Shown: in pieces, positions 16,656 to 25,941 of the stretch
Layout: every line of letters begins with the position of its first letter
How positions within the stretch are numbered: the stretch's first letter is position 1
Source of the DNA: AP-15 sp963787425
GTDB lineage: Bacteria; Pseudomonadota; Alphaproteobacteria; ATCC43930; CGMCC-115725
Length of the DNA stretch: 64,000 nt
Direction: 5' to 3'
Assembly: GCA_963787425.1 (NCBI GenBank)
Contig: CAWBCV010000007.1
Location: 62,001-126,000, forward strand
Translations under genes and position numbers: made by a program
Notes under the pieces: generated by a model
Database searches by the model: none
Seen by the model: only the letters and a program-made list of their open reading frames with translations
Told to the model about the DNA's origin: nothing

Positions 16656-17270
16656 TCAGGCATCCGGCGAGGTGAAGACGGTGCAGGGCGCCGCGATGCC
16701 GCGCAGCACATGTTCGCCCAGCGGCGTCAGCGGCGCGGTGGTCAGGGCGGCGACCGCGCCTTAGATCAGCACCGACCGGCCGAGCGCCCGGCACAGACCC
16801 TCCAGCCGGCTGACCAGGTTGACCGCGGGGCCGATGGCGGTAAAGTCCAGCCGGTCGGCCGCCCCGATATTGCCCCACAGGATCTCGCCCAGATGCAGCG
16901 CTGCGCCGAAGGGCAGCGGCGGCAGCCCCTGCGCCCGCCGCACCGCATCGAGATGGGCCATGCCCGCGCGGGCGGCGGCGACGGCGCGCAGCGCCGCCTC
17001 GCAGGCCTCGGCCGGCGCGCCGGTGACCGGGAAGATCGCCAGCACGCCGTCGCCGATGAATTTCAGCACCTCGCCTCCGAAGGCGTGCACCGCTCCGGCG
17101 ATGCGGTCGAACCAGGCGTCGAGGGTGGCGATCATCGCCGCGGGCTCGCTCGCCTCGGAGAGCGCGGTGAAGTCGCGCAGATCGGCAGAGAGCAGCACGG
17201 CGCGGATGGTCTCCCCGGTGCCGCGGCGCAGCGCGCCGGCCTGCACCCGGGCGGCACTGCGCCGGCCGAG
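16656..17270 (-). pseudogene. Class III adenylate/guanylate cyclase, truncated copy A
   Basis: Encodes only the C-terminal catalytic domain: LLSADLRDFTALSEASEPA (first metal Asp), FIGDGVLAIFPVTG (second metal Asp), FGAALHLGEILWGN and AVNLVSRLEGL (the Asn/Arg transition-state motif). Homology to copy B ends near 17270, so the N-terminal half is missing. A TAA at 16761-16763 interrupts the frame where copy B reads CTGATCTCGGGC; the last ~33 codons continue beyond it. Doubly broken and not expected to be functional. Confidence 0.85.
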
Positions 17271-17504
17271 AGTGCGGCCTGAGCGTCGTTTCGCCTGTGT
17301 GGCGGGACCGTCGGCCGCATCGGGGAGTTGCTTTGCCGCTGAGTGACGCCTGCGCGCCGAGAACGAACCCGCTCGCGCGGGAGGGGAGCGCAGCTCACGG
17401 TCGGTACATTTTATCGATGTGACACGCAGTAGCGCGTGACGGTCGGGGCACCCGATCCCGAGCATCGAAGGTCCAACAACCTTCAGCTCGGGAGAAGAGT
17501 TCCG

Positions 17505-18413
17505 ATGACCTCCGATACTTCACCTCGGCCCGTCAGCCCATTGCGGGCGCGCATGATCGAAGACATGACCGTGCGCGGCTTCAAGGAGGACACGCGCCGC
17601 GATTATGTGCGACACGTCCGAGCATTCGCGGCCTTTATCGGCCGGTCGCCCGATACGGCGACGGCGGAAGACCTGCGTCTTTTCCAACTGCATCAGACGC
17701 AGAGCGGCATGCAGCCGCCGAGCATCAACAGCGCGGTCTCGGCCCTGCGTTTCTTTTTCACAGTGACGCTCGACCGGCCGGATCTGGCGCGCCGGCTCAC
17801 CGTCGTGCCGTATCCGCGGCGGATACCGACAGTGCTCAGCGTCGAGGAGGTGACCCTTCTGCTGCGCGCGGCAACGGCGCCGAAGTACAAGGCGGCATTC
17901 GCCACCGCCTACGGCGCCGGGCTGCGCGTCTCGGAAGTTGTCGCGCTCAAGGTCGGCGATATCGATTCCGAGCGCATGCTGCTGCGCGTCGAGCGCGGCA
18001 AGGGGGGTAAGGACCGCCACGCGATGCTGTCGCCGCAGCTGCTCGAACTGCTGCGCGCCTGGTGGCGCGAGGGGCGTCGGCGCAGCCTGTTGCTGCCGGG
18101 AGGCTGGCTGTTTCCAGGGCGCAACCCGGTCGAGCCGCTGTCGGCCCGGCAGCTCTGCCGCGTTGTCCGCGCCGCCGCCCAGGCCGCGGGGATCACGAAG
18201 CGCGTGTCGCCGCACACACTGCGGCACAGCTTTGCCACGCACCTGCTCGAGCAAGATGTCGATATTCGCGTGATCCAAACACTTCTGGGCCATGCCAAGC
18301 TTGACACAACGGCGCTTTACACCCGCGTCGCCAATAGCACGATCCGGGCCGTAACCAGCCCACTCGACCGGCTCGCACAAGTGATCGACGGGAGGCCGCG
18401 ACCCGAGGCTTAG
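17505..18413 (+). CDS. Tyrosine recombinase/integrase (IS91-associated)
   Basis: 302 residues from ATG 17505. N-terminal SAM-like core-binding domain (RARMIEDMTVRGFKEDTRRDYVRHVRAFAAF), then the catalytic domain with GAGLRVSEVVALKVGDID (Arg), HTLRHSFATHLLE (His-x-x-Arg), LLGHAKLDTTALYTRV (His and nucleophile Tyr). All five active-site residues are present. It lies 10 bases before the transposase gene and probably assists IS91-type transposition or resolution. Confidence 0.92.
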   Translation: MTSDTSPRPVSPLRARMIEDMTVRGFKEDTRRDYVRHVRAFAAFIGRSPDTATAEDLRLFQLHQTQSGMQPPSINSAVSALRFFFTVTLDRPDLARRLTVVPYPRRIPTVLSVEEVTLLLRAATAPKYKAAFATAYGAGLRVSEVVALKVGDIDSERMLLRVERGKGGKDRHAMLSPQLLELLRAWWREGRRRSLLLPGGWLFPGRNPVEPLSARQLCRVVRAAAQAAGITKRVSPHTLRHSFATHLLEQDVDIRVIQTLLGHAKLDTTALYTRVANSTIRAVTSPLDRLAQVIDGRPRPEA

Positions 18414-18423
18414 CCGAACGGCG

Positions 18424-19629
18424 GTGCGCCGCCCGAGGCTGGAGGTCGCAGACGTCTTTCATCGCCATGGGGCCGACTGGCGCCGAGCCAATGCCGGGCA
18501 TCTGAGCCTGGGCCAGCTCCAGGTGATGTCGGCGATCGAGCAGTGCCGCTCGGCCGCGCTCGGCGGGCATGTCGAGCGTTGCGAGGACTGCGGCCACAGC
18601 CGCGTCGCCTACAACTCCTGTCGTAACCGCCATTGCCCAAAGTGCCAGGGTGCGGCGGCAGAGGATTGGCTTGCGGCGCGCGAGGCCGATCTGCTGCCGG
18701 TCGCCTATTTTCACGTGGTCTTCACACTGCCCGCCGAGATTGCTCCAATCGCCTATCAGAACAAGGCGGTGGTCTACGACCTGCTGTTCCGCACGGCGGC
18801 CGAAACGCTGCTCACGATCGCAGCCGATCCCAAGCACCTCGGCGCGCGCATTGGAGCCACCGCCGTGCTCCACAGCTGGGGCTCGGCAATGACCCACCAT
18901 CCGCACGTCCATATGATTGTGCCGGGTGGCGGGATATCGCTCGACGGCACGCACTGGGTGCGCTGCAAGCCCGGCTTTCTGCTACCGGTGCGGGTGCTTT
19001 CCCGCCTGTTCCGGCGGCTGTTCCTGGCAGCGCTGGCCGATGCCCACGCGGCGGGCCGACTGGCATTTTTTGGCGAGATCAAGGGCCTGGGTCGGTGCGA
19101 GGCCTTCACCGCGCATCTCGCACCGCTCAAGAAAAAGAATTGGTTCGTCTACGCCAAGCCGCCCTTCGCCGGGCCAGAAGCAGTGCTTGCCTATCTCGCC
19201 CGCTACACCCATCGCGTCGCCATCTCGAACAGCCGGCTCATTGTTCTCGACGAGCGCGGCGTGACCTTCCGCTACAAGGATTACCGCCGCAACGGACAGG
19301 CGCGGTACCGCACAATGACGCTCAGCGCCGACGAGTTCATCAGGCGCTTCTTGCTCCACGTTCTGCCAAAGGGGTTTCATCGCATCCGCCACTACGGGCT
19401 ACTGGCCAGCGCCAGCTGCAAGACCAACATCGCGCGCGCCCGGGAACTGATCGCCGCCCCAATCCCGCAGGTGGAGCCGTCGGCATCGCACGACACGGTC
19501 GATCCCGACGCCATTACCGATCATCGCCCGCCCTGTCCTTGCTGCGGCGGGCGCATGATCCTTGTCGAGGTCTTTGCGCGCGGCGCCGCACCGCGCGGAC
19601 CGCCCTCCGATGCCGGGATTAGGACGTGA
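18424..19629 (+). CDS. IS91 family transposase (Y2 HUH)
   Basis: 401 residues from GTG 18424. N-terminal zinc-binding part RCEDCGHSRVAYNSCRNRHCPKCQ, then the HUH motif within HHPHVHMIVPG and the paired catalytic tyrosines in AYLARYTHRVA (Y-x3-Y). These enzymes nick and ligate single strands for rolling-circle transposition. The C-terminus carries a second Cys cluster (CPCCGG). No frameshift; it appears functional. Confidence 0.93.
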   Translation: MRRPRLEVADVFHRHGADWRRANAGHLSLGQLQVMSAIEQCRSAALGGHVERCEDCGHSRVAYNSCRNRHCPKCQGAAAEDWLAAREADLLPVAYFHVVFTLPAEIAPIAYQNKAVVYDLLFRTAAETLLTIAADPKHLGARIGATAVLHSWGSAMTHHPHVHMIVPGGGISLDGTHWVRCKPGFLLPVRVLSRLFRRLFLAALADAHAAGRLAFFGEIKGLGRCEAFTAHLAPLKKKNWFVYAKPPFAGPEAVLAYLARYTHRVAISNSRLIVLDERGVTFRYKDYRRNGQARYRTMTLSADEFIRRFLLHVLPKGFHRIRHYGLLASASCKTNIARARELIAAPIPQVEPSASHDTVDPDAITDHRPPCPCCGGRMILVEVFARGAAPRGPPSDAGIRT

Positions 19630-20074
19630 TCCGATGACGCTCCCTGTCCTCTCACGGCGGCACCCGTTAGCCGGAACATCTCGTTCCCGGCGCCGCACTG
19701 GTTTCACCCCATCGCCTGCAAATGCCGTCAGGGCATCACCCACCAGCCCTCGATCAGGCCGTCGCGCACGTCAGCAGCGGTCAATCCGCGGTCAAAACCG
19801 GCTTTGCGCCCTCGGCGATCCCAATAAAACCATCCCCCGGCAAACTCGCTGCCGCACCAAATCCCCATAGACGGCCAAGTCTTCACCGCTTCTCCGCGGG
19901 TTCGTTCTTCGGTGGCTTTCGTACGCCGGCCCTCTTACCGGGGGTACCGCTCGCGCCGGGCCGGCATCCGAAACCCTTCCCGAAAGCGGCCGTCGGTGCT
20001 AATGCATTCTTACACCGACCGTCCGTGGCAATTCACAGCAACTCGGGGTCGGTCTCTGGCTATTTCGAAACTTT
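19630..20074. other. Gene-free stretch right of the IS91-like element
   Basis: Open frames here have no family features, signal peptide or ribosome-binding site and look like chance. The segment runs from the transposase stop into lower-GC DNA of the toxin-antitoxin operon, so the right end of the element and the junction are expected here. Confidence 0.5.
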
Positions 20075-20716
20075 TCAGGTGAATTTCGTTCTGAATCTCA
20101 CCGGCCCGGCCGCGGGAATAAAGAAGGTGACCTCGCCGTCGTAGCGACCCTGCGAGACAGCGCCTGGTACAAATATAGGAACCGTCGTTCCTCGTGGCCT
20201 GTCTCTTGCCGACGGAGCAATCAAGCAAACCAATCCATTTGCGCGGGCCTGCGCGCCAAGTGCCCAACACTGCGTATGATCGTCATCTATGAGCCAGGGA
20301 AATTCGTTCAGAAAGCGCCGCACGTCTTTCGCCGCACCGCGAACTAACCATGAAATGAGCTGCAGTCGTATTCGATACGTTACACCAGGTGAAGGATTGT
20401 AGAGCTGGCGCTGCCAGTATGCGACTTCCTTATTGGCCGTTCGATACCGTCGTGCCGCGTAAAGCACCCCAAAGGTCGTCCCCGCCGAATACCTTCCCTC
20501 GCTAAACGGCGGTCCCGTGAATGGGATTTGGGCTAGCTCGGTAATACTCACAACTCCAAGGGCCGCTTCACCGCCGAGGAATTCGAGGGCCTCGGCGAAT
20601 TCCCGTCCGTTCCCTAAGTCGTCGCGCAGGCGCTGCACCTTCCGCCTGCGATCAGGAGATTGCGTAACCCTGCTCACTCGCTCTGAGACCGTGATCGCCC
20701 TAGCGCGATTCAGCAT
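20075..20716 (-). CDS. RES-domain toxin (NAD+-degrading type)
   Basis: 213 residues. The three name-giving residues are in place: Arg75 in GRYSAGTTFGVLYAARR, Glu97 in TANKEVAYW and Ser169 in LIAPSARDRPRGTTVPIF. RES toxins (MbcT/ParT type) consume NAD+ by glycohydrolysis or phosphorolysis, or ADP-ribosylate, and are kept silent by an Xre/MbcA/ParS antitoxin. The start directly abuts the stop of the upstream antitoxin-like gene (TAGATG). It has an N-terminal extension of ~65 residues rich in Arg. GC is clearly lower than in flanking genes, suggesting horizontal origin. Confidence 0.82.
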   Translation of the reverse strand: MLNRARAITVSERVSRVTQSPDRRRKVQRLRDDLGNGREFAEALEFLGGEAALGVVSITELAQIPFTGPPFSEGRYSAGTTFGVLYAARRYRTANKEVAYWQRQLYNPSPGVTYRIRLQLISWLVRGAAKDVRRFLNEFPWLIDDDHTQCWALGAQARANGLVCLIAPSARDRPRGTTVPIFVPGAVSQGRYDGEVTFFIPAAGPVRFRTKFT

Positions 20717-21274
20717 CTAACGGTTTGCCACGCGCCGTTCGACGAGATCCTGAACCGCGAGCATGCCGGGGATACGCTTTTGAAGCATGAGTGCCAGAGG
20801 CGACATATCTTCGAGAATTGCCAGTCTATCCCGAAGCCACCGCCCTTCGTCCATCGCGTCAACGAACAGGTCAGCCAAAGTGCTGTGTATCGCGTACATG
20901 ATCCTGACGCGGTCGCCCCGGTCCGTTTCCGCGGCAAACGTCACTCTTCCTTCGAGGAGTGCTGGTACCAACGTCTCGCTCGGATACGCCAGAAGGTTTG
21001 CAAGCTCACAGTTCGTCAGAGACCAGGCGCGAGCGATTTGCTGAATGAGCCGCACTGGCCCGGTGACTCGGCCTTGCAGCATCGCGCCAGAGAGCGGCAC
21101 TCGCTGCCAAAGAAATTGATCTCTAAGGCCCTGCCCAGGAGGGAGCCACTCCGGCACTGACTGCTCCGAGGGAGTTCCGATGCCGATGTTTCCCAGTAGG
21201 GCAAGAACTCCCTGGGGCGCCGGCGGACCCGCCTGCGGAAATGGGAAGTCTGGTATCCCTAATGCTCCTCGCAA
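20717..21274 (-). CDS. Xre/MbcA/ParS-type antitoxin with N-terminal extension
   Basis: 185 residues. The C-terminal ~100 residues have the antitoxin pattern: IARAWSLTNCELANLLAYP as the helix-turn-helix part, then DRGDRVRIMYAIHSTLADLFVDAMDEGRWLRD and MSPLALMLQKRIPGMLAVQDLVE as the toxin-binding domain. Instead of the usual order toxin-antitoxin size of ~120-150 residues it carries ~80 extra N-terminal residues rich in Pro/Gly. It starts 3 bases after the stop of the upstream unknown gene and is followed immediately by the RES toxin, so all three are one operon. Confidence 0.8.
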   Translation of the reverse strand: MRGALGIPDFPFPQAGPPAPQGVLALLGNIGIGTPSEQSVPEWLPPGQGLRDQFLWQRVPLSGAMLQGRVTGPVRLIQQIARAWSLTNCELANLLAYPSETLVPALLEGRVTFAAETDRGDRVRIMYAIHSTLADLFVDAMDEGRWLRDRLAILEDMSPLALMLQKRIPGMLAVQDLVERRVANR

Positions 21275-21277
21275 GAC

Positions 21278-21985
21278 CTACTCCTGCTTTAGCGTGCCAA
21301 TTCCCAGCCATTCGCTAATGGCGATCGATGATGTTTCTAAAAATCCGAGCTTCTTCTCGCTAGTGTCCAATTCGCCGCCAGGCAGAAATAGGTAGTCGCG
21401 ATATAGATAGAGATCGGCATCTGGTAATGCAGCGGGTTCAGCAATGATAGTTAACTGCCAACCTGCCGCCTCATTTCGAAAATTCACTTTCGTAGAATGC
21501 TCCATTGTGTCAGCACCGATCCGGGCCTTGTCGAATGTTGTCCGTTGAGGCTTTGCGATCTGGTTAAGCTTTTTCACCAACCCATCCTTGCCGCCATCCA
21601 CGCGAAGCCAACTCGCGATTCGTAGATTTACGGCCCCCTCTTTTGGGGATATTGATTTATCTATGAAGCCCTGCATCAGGAGTACGCAATCTTGTGCAAA
21701 TCTCGTTTCTTGAGAAGTTCTCAAATTCGTGGCCTGCACAGAGAATTGATCCACCCGAAGTGTAATCTCTACACGTCCCTCTAGGAGACTGATCAATAGT
21801 CCGACTTCAGAGAGCGTATTGGAATTTAGGGCCTTGAACGCACTTACGGGCACGCTTGGATAACGGTCTGCGAACGCCTGGTAGACTGCTCTGATAAGGC
21901 GAGGGATTTCCCCAACAAGCTCCAGCGCCGGAGAGACGAACGGTGCTGAGTAGATCGCGTCTACGCGAGATAGAGTGAATGCCAT
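21278..21985 (-). CDS. Unknown protein, first gene of RES/Xre operon
   Basis: 235 residues from ATG 21985 with GGTGGGAG upstream. I do not recognise a family. It has no signal peptide or membrane helix. Visible stretches are VGEIPRLIRAVYQAFADRYP near the N-terminus, LLEGRVEITLRVDQFSVQATNL (beta-rich) in the middle, and YLYRDYLFLPGGELDTSEKKLGFLETSSIAISEWLGI at the C-terminus. Base composition is near 50% GC, unlike the surrounding chromosome. Tight spacing (3 bases) to the antitoxin suggests a role in the same system: a second regulator, a chaperone or a phage-sensing subunit are possibilities only. Confidence 0.7.
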   Translation of the reverse strand: MAFTLSRVDAIYSAPFVSPALELVGEIPRLIRAVYQAFADRYPSVPVSAFKALNSNTLSEVGLLISLLEGRVEITLRVDQFSVQATNLRTSQETRFAQDCVLLMQGFIDKSISPKEGAVNLRIASWLRVDGGKDGLVKKLNQIAKPQRTTFDKARIGADTMEHSTKVNFRNEAAGWQLTIIAEPAALPDADLYLYRDYLFLPGGELDTSEKKLGFLETSSIAISEWLGIGTLKQE

Positions 21986-22325
21986 CGATGTGCCGCTCCC
22001 ACCGCAGCTTAGCGTTTCGAGAGATCAGCCGTCCATCCAAGCAGCATCCATTCGGCAGAAGCGGAAATTAATAGGGCCGCGGGGGTGAAGACCGTCCTTC
22101 CCGATCGATCATCGGGCCGGCGCGAAGGTCGGCTTAGAGGCAACTCCTGACCCTCGGAACGCGAGAATTCGACGTGGTAGACAACGAAAAAGAAGGCTTG
22201 ACGGCAGCCATTCGATTACAGAAGACGATGGTCACCGCCGCGCTGGCGGCGAAAAGCAGTACCGAGACGCCGAAAAGGCTTGCTGGGATGCTCGGTCGGA
22301 AACCACGCGTCGTGAGACGCGCCGC
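21986..22325. other. Intergenic stretch, right-hand part of cyclase repeat
   Basis: No gene seen. The part from ~22150 is homologous to 16490-16655 and is the downstream flank of cyclase copy B. The promoter of the three-gene operon should lie near 22000-22080 (AT-rich TTAATTTC at ~22065), but no clear boxes were identified. Confidence 0.45.
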
Positions 22326-22945
22326 TCAGGCATCCGGCAGGGTGAAGACGGTGCAGGGCGCCGCGATGCCGCGCAGCGCGTGTTCGCCCAGCGGCACTAG
22401 AGGCGCAGTGGTCTCGGCGGCGACCGCGCCCGAGATCAGCACTGACCGGCCGAGCGGCCGGCACAGCCCCTCCAGGCGGCTGACCAGGTTGACCGCGGGG
22501 CCGATGGCGGTGAAGTCCAGCCGGTCGGCCGCACCGATATTGCCCCACAGCATCTCGCCGAGATGCAATGCCGCGCCGAAGGGCAGCGGCGGCAGCCCCT
22601 GCGCCTGCCGCACCGTATCGAGATGGGCCATGCCGGCGCGGGCCGCGACGACCGCGCGCAGCGCCGCCTCGCAGGCCTCGGCCGGCCCGCCGGTGACCGG
22701 GAAGATCGCCAGCACGCCGTCGCCGATGAACTTCAGCACCTCGCCCCCGAAGGCGTGCACCGCCCCGGCGACGCGGTCGAACCAGGCGTCGAGGGCGGCG
22801 ATCATCGCCGCGGGCTCCGTCGCCTCGGAGAGCGCGGTGAAGTCGCGCAGATCGGCAGAGAGGAGCACGGCGCGGATCGTCTCCCCGGTGCCGCGGCGCA
22901 GCACGCCGGCCTGCACCCGGGCGGCACTGCGCCGGCCGAGATAGG
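22150..22945. repeat. Long direct repeat, second copy of 16490-17270
   Basis: Same orientation and roughly 90% or more similar by eye to 16490-17270, covering the catalytic half of the cyclase gene plus ~150 bases of its 3' flank. The two copies bracket the IS91-like element and the RES operon, about 5.6 kb apart. Homologous recombination between them would excise everything between. Confidence 0.7.
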
Positions 22946-23412
22946 CCTCGAGCAGCGCTGCCAGCGCCGCCCGCGCGGCCAGGGCGGCTAAGGGCGCCGC
23001 GGCGAAGCGCGCGACCTGGCGCAGCCGGCCGGCCTCGGCGGGGCCGAACGGCCGGGTCCCGGCCCAGCCCAGCACCGGACCGTCTGGCCCTGGACTGTCC
23101 AACCTCGGGCCGGCCGTCTCCTCCTGCACCGGGCCGAGCCCGGCCAGCCAGTCGCGCCCAGCTTGGTTGGCGCGGACCGCCGGCGAAGCCCAGCGCCTCG
23201 ATCACCGCCCCGGTCTCCGCCCGCCACAGCCAGGTGCGGCGGGCGATGATCGGATGCGGCACCGCGAGCGTCAGGGCGCCGCCGGCCAGCGGCAGGCCGT
23301 CGGCCAGCAGCCGGCCGCCGAGCTCGGCGAGGAAGCGGTCAGGGCCGGGCGAGGCGCCGGCCTCGTCCACCAGCCAGGCGAGGGGCCCAGGCAAATCGAT
23401 TGGCAGATCCAT
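22326..23412 (-). pseudogene. Class III adenylate/guanylate cyclase, copy B, frameshifted
   Basis: Full-length gene of ~360 codons. N-terminal part from ATG 23412: MDLPIDLPGPLAWLVDEAGA, then GGRLLADGLPLAGGALTLAVPHP, a domain usual before class III cyclases. The frame then shifts by one base near 23175 (GCCGGCGGTCC) and continues as VRANQAGRDWLAGLGPVQEE into the catalytic domain, with both metal-binding Asp residues and NLVSRLE intact, ending at PDA. It would make cAMP or cGMP if intact. One base insertion explains the break, so it may be an assembly error. Confidence 0.78.
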
Positions 23413-23569
23413 GCCGCGATGATGCCGTTACGCCCCCTGGCCTGTCATCCGCGCCGCGGGCGATGGCGCAGCCGGCCCCGCCGGTCTATCCTCGGGTGAG
23501 CTCCCGATCCCAGCGCCCGTCCATCCTCCGCCGCCGGCGGGGCTGCTATCGCAACTATGGAGGAGACCG

Positions 23570-24025
23570 ATGCAAGAGGCCCTCGTCGTCCGCCGCGAGC
23601 AGCACATCCCGGCGCCGCCCGCCGCAGTGTTCGCCCTCCTGACCGATCCGGAGAAGATCCTGCGCTGGATGGGAACGGAGGCGCAGACCGAGCCGCAGCC
23701 CGGCGGGCTCTATCTCGTCAATGTCACCGGGGCTCGCTTCGCCCGCGGCGCCTTCCGCGAGGTGGTGCCGGTGCACCGCCTGGCCTACAGCTTTGGCTGG
23801 GACGGCAGCGAGGAGGTGCCGCCGGGGTCGAGCCTGGTCGAGATCGACCTGATCGAGCAGCCGGACGGAACCTTGCTGCGCCTGACCCACACCGGCCTGC
23901 CTAATGCCGAGCAATGCGCCGGCCATGCCGAAGGCTGGGCCCATTACCTCGGCCGGCTGGCCGAAGTTGCAGCCGGGCGCGACCCGGGCCCGGACCCGTG
24001 GCACGGCCGCACTGGCAGGGAGTAA
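23570..24025 (+). CDS. SRPBCC (AHSA1-like) domain protein
   Basis: 151 residues with ATGGAGGAGACCG just upstream of ATG 23570. Typical START-like fold features: REQHIPAPPAAVFALLTDPEKILRWMG at the N-terminus, GGLYLVNVTGARFARGAFREVVPVHRLAYSFGW in the centre, and a final long helix (CAGHAEGWAHYLGRLAEVAAG). Proteins of this type often act as small ligand-binding or stress proteins and are frequently paired with ArsR regulators; none is here. Confidence 0.88.
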   Translation: MQEALVVRREQHIPAPPAAVFALLTDPEKILRWMGTEAQTEPQPGGLYLVNVTGARFARGAFREVVPVHRLAYSFGWDGSEEVPPGSSLVEIDLIEQPDGTLLRLTHTGLPNAEQCAGHAEGWAHYLGRLAEVAAGRDPGPDPWHGRTGRE

Positions 24026-24665
24026 CTGCTTTCCGCTCTCGATACCGCCGCATTTGAGGCTCTTGCATTTTCATGGCGAACGCCGGCGCGTCGAACGCTG
24101 CCTTTTCGAGGGTTGGACCGTGCGTCTGGAATATAGCGTCGCTGTGAAGGGGTCGCCGTAACGGCGGCGGTCCCATAGTGCAAACTCAGTTTCGAGTTGG
24201 CCGGCGTTTGCTCGATAGTTCTCTTGGTCGTTTGGCTTGGACGCGCTGACAGCTGGCCACCCGCTCGCGACATCTAGCCGTCTCGGCTGAACCACTCAAA
24301 CCGGCCCTTCTCGGCCCCTCAGCCCGCGCGCCGGGAATGGCTGTTCCTGCCCCCACAGCAGTCATTCCTCTTCGCCGGTCGGGGCCACCCCTGTCGAGGC
24401 GGAAAGCCGTTGTTCGCGTTCTGCCCGGTCTCCGACCGACGCACCCTCCGGCTTTGGCAAACTCACAGAGACGCGCGCGCGAACCGATGTCCGGGCTCAT
24501 CGAAATTCGCGTGCCAGTGTGAGGTGACTCACATCCGAACTGTCTGATCAGAAGTAATGTAACGAGTTACGGAGCACCGGGGATTCCAGGGCCGGGTCTC
24601 TCACTTGTGCAAGGTCAAAAGGCTTGGGACAGCGACACTTCCCCACTCATAGTAGGAGGGATCTG
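24026..24665. other. Intergenic stretch without recognisable gene
   Basis: 640 bases. Short open frames in both strands have no homology features and are judged random. The last ~100 bases before 24666 are lower in GC and end in AGTAGGAGGGATCTG, the ribosome-binding site of the next gene. Confidence 0.5.
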
Positions 24666-25716
24666 ATGCCTAGGATCTGTGGCGCAACCGCAATGGTGGT
24701 CTCCCTTCCGCTTATGCTAGGGGTCGCGCCGAGTTGGGCGCAACGACCGCCGACCAACGATGCCAGCGACAATATGGGAACACCGGCGGAGGCACTGGAG
24801 CGCTCACGAGCATCACCACCGGCGGCGCCAACACCGCCTGCGGAAATGCGTCGCTTCGCACCAACACAACCGGCGGCAACAACACCGCAGTTGGCACCTT
24901 GGCGATCAGTTTCGGCAACACCGGCAACAACAATACCGGCATCGGATCATCGGCGCTGGAATCAATGCAGCGGGGAATAACAACACCGCGGTCGGAAATC
25001 TCACGCTCAACAGCATCACCGCCACCAACAACAATACCGCCATCGGGGCTTCTGCGCTCCAAAACAGCACTGGGAGCGATAATTCCGCCGTTGGTGTCTT
25101 CGCGCTGGGGAAAGATAGTACAGGGAGCGGCAATACCGTGATCGGGGAAAATGCGCTTGCCGGAAACACCACCGGCAGCAATAATATTGCGATTGGACTT
25201 GACGCCGGCGCCAAGCTCACTAGCGGGAGCGACAACATTTATCTGGGGGCCGCCTCCCCCACTACCGAATCGAAAAGCATGCGCCTCGGGCAGGGCCAAA
25301 CCCACACCTTCGTCGCCGGCATCGCCGGGAGACCTTTAAGCGGCAGCCAAGTGGTCGTCACCACCGCCGGTCAGCTTGGCGTCTTGGCTTCCTCGGCTCG
25401 TTTTAAGCGCGACATTCAGACTATGGGGGAGCGCAGTCTGGGCCTGCTGCAGCTGCGTCCCGTGACCTTTCGCTACAAGCAAGACCCTCAGGGGACCCGG
25501 CAGTACGGGCTGATTGCCGAGGAGGTGGCCAAGCTCTATCCGGAGCTGGTGACGCGGGGGACTGACGGGGCAGTCAAGTCAGTGCAGTACTATGAACTGA
25601 TCCCGATGTTGCTCAACGAATTGCAGCGACTGAAGGCTCAGAACGCAGGCTTGGCGGCGCGCTTGGTGCGGCTGGAGGAGATTGTCCCCTGTTCCGCCTC
25701 GCTAGAAAATCGCTGA
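24666..25716 (+). pseudogene. Secreted head-repeat protein with S74 endosialidase-chaperone domain, two frameshifts
   Basis: Begins MPRICGATAMVVSLPLMLGV, a signal peptide, after AGGAGGG. At about 24775 the frame drops one base and continues GNTGGGTGALTSITTGGANTA; near 24960 it drops another and continues INAAGNNNTAVGNLTLNS. The body is a series of YadA-head-like repeats (N-N-T-A-[VI]-G-x-x-A-L). The C-terminal domain (SSARFKRDIQTMGERSLGLLQLRPVTFRYK ... YGLIAEEVAKLYPELV) is an intramolecular chaperone of the S74 peptidase family, which trimerises fibres and cleaves itself off. It was likely a surface or phage-tail-like fibre of ~350 residues. Confidence 0.72.
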
Positions 25717-25941
25717 GCGCCTCGGCTTCGATATGGCTACGCTGCTATAGCGGCGCTTCGCGCCACTGGTTTGCGGTCGTCTAGCCCCATGCTACGGCGA
25801 ACCGCGGCGTTCGCTGTTCCGAAAACACGAAAAGCACAGTTGCTTGTGTGATGCCGAGGATGGGGCGGCTGCGGTATGGTGGGCGGAGATTGGGCAATTC
25901 GCCCGATTGAGGGATTGGGGCATGTGCCATCGTCCGGGTCT

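Larger units (their letters stand above)
17271..19629 (+). mobile_element. IS91-like element with tyrosine recombinase and HUH transposase
   Basis: A tyrosine recombinase gene directly precedes an IS91-family transposase gene, the standard arrangement of a group of alphaproteobacterial IS91 elements. The left edge is put where cyclase homology stops (~17270), implying insertion into or next to that gene. The right edge was not found; it probably lies in the gene-free stretch 19630-20070. IS91 elements have no long inverted repeats and move by rolling-circle replication, which can carry neighbouring DNA. Confidence 0.6.

Noticed and set aside
19722..20144. 140-codon frame right of the IS91 transposase
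   Set aside because: Pro/Ser-rich, no ribosome-binding site, overlaps the RES gene end antisense; looks like chance.
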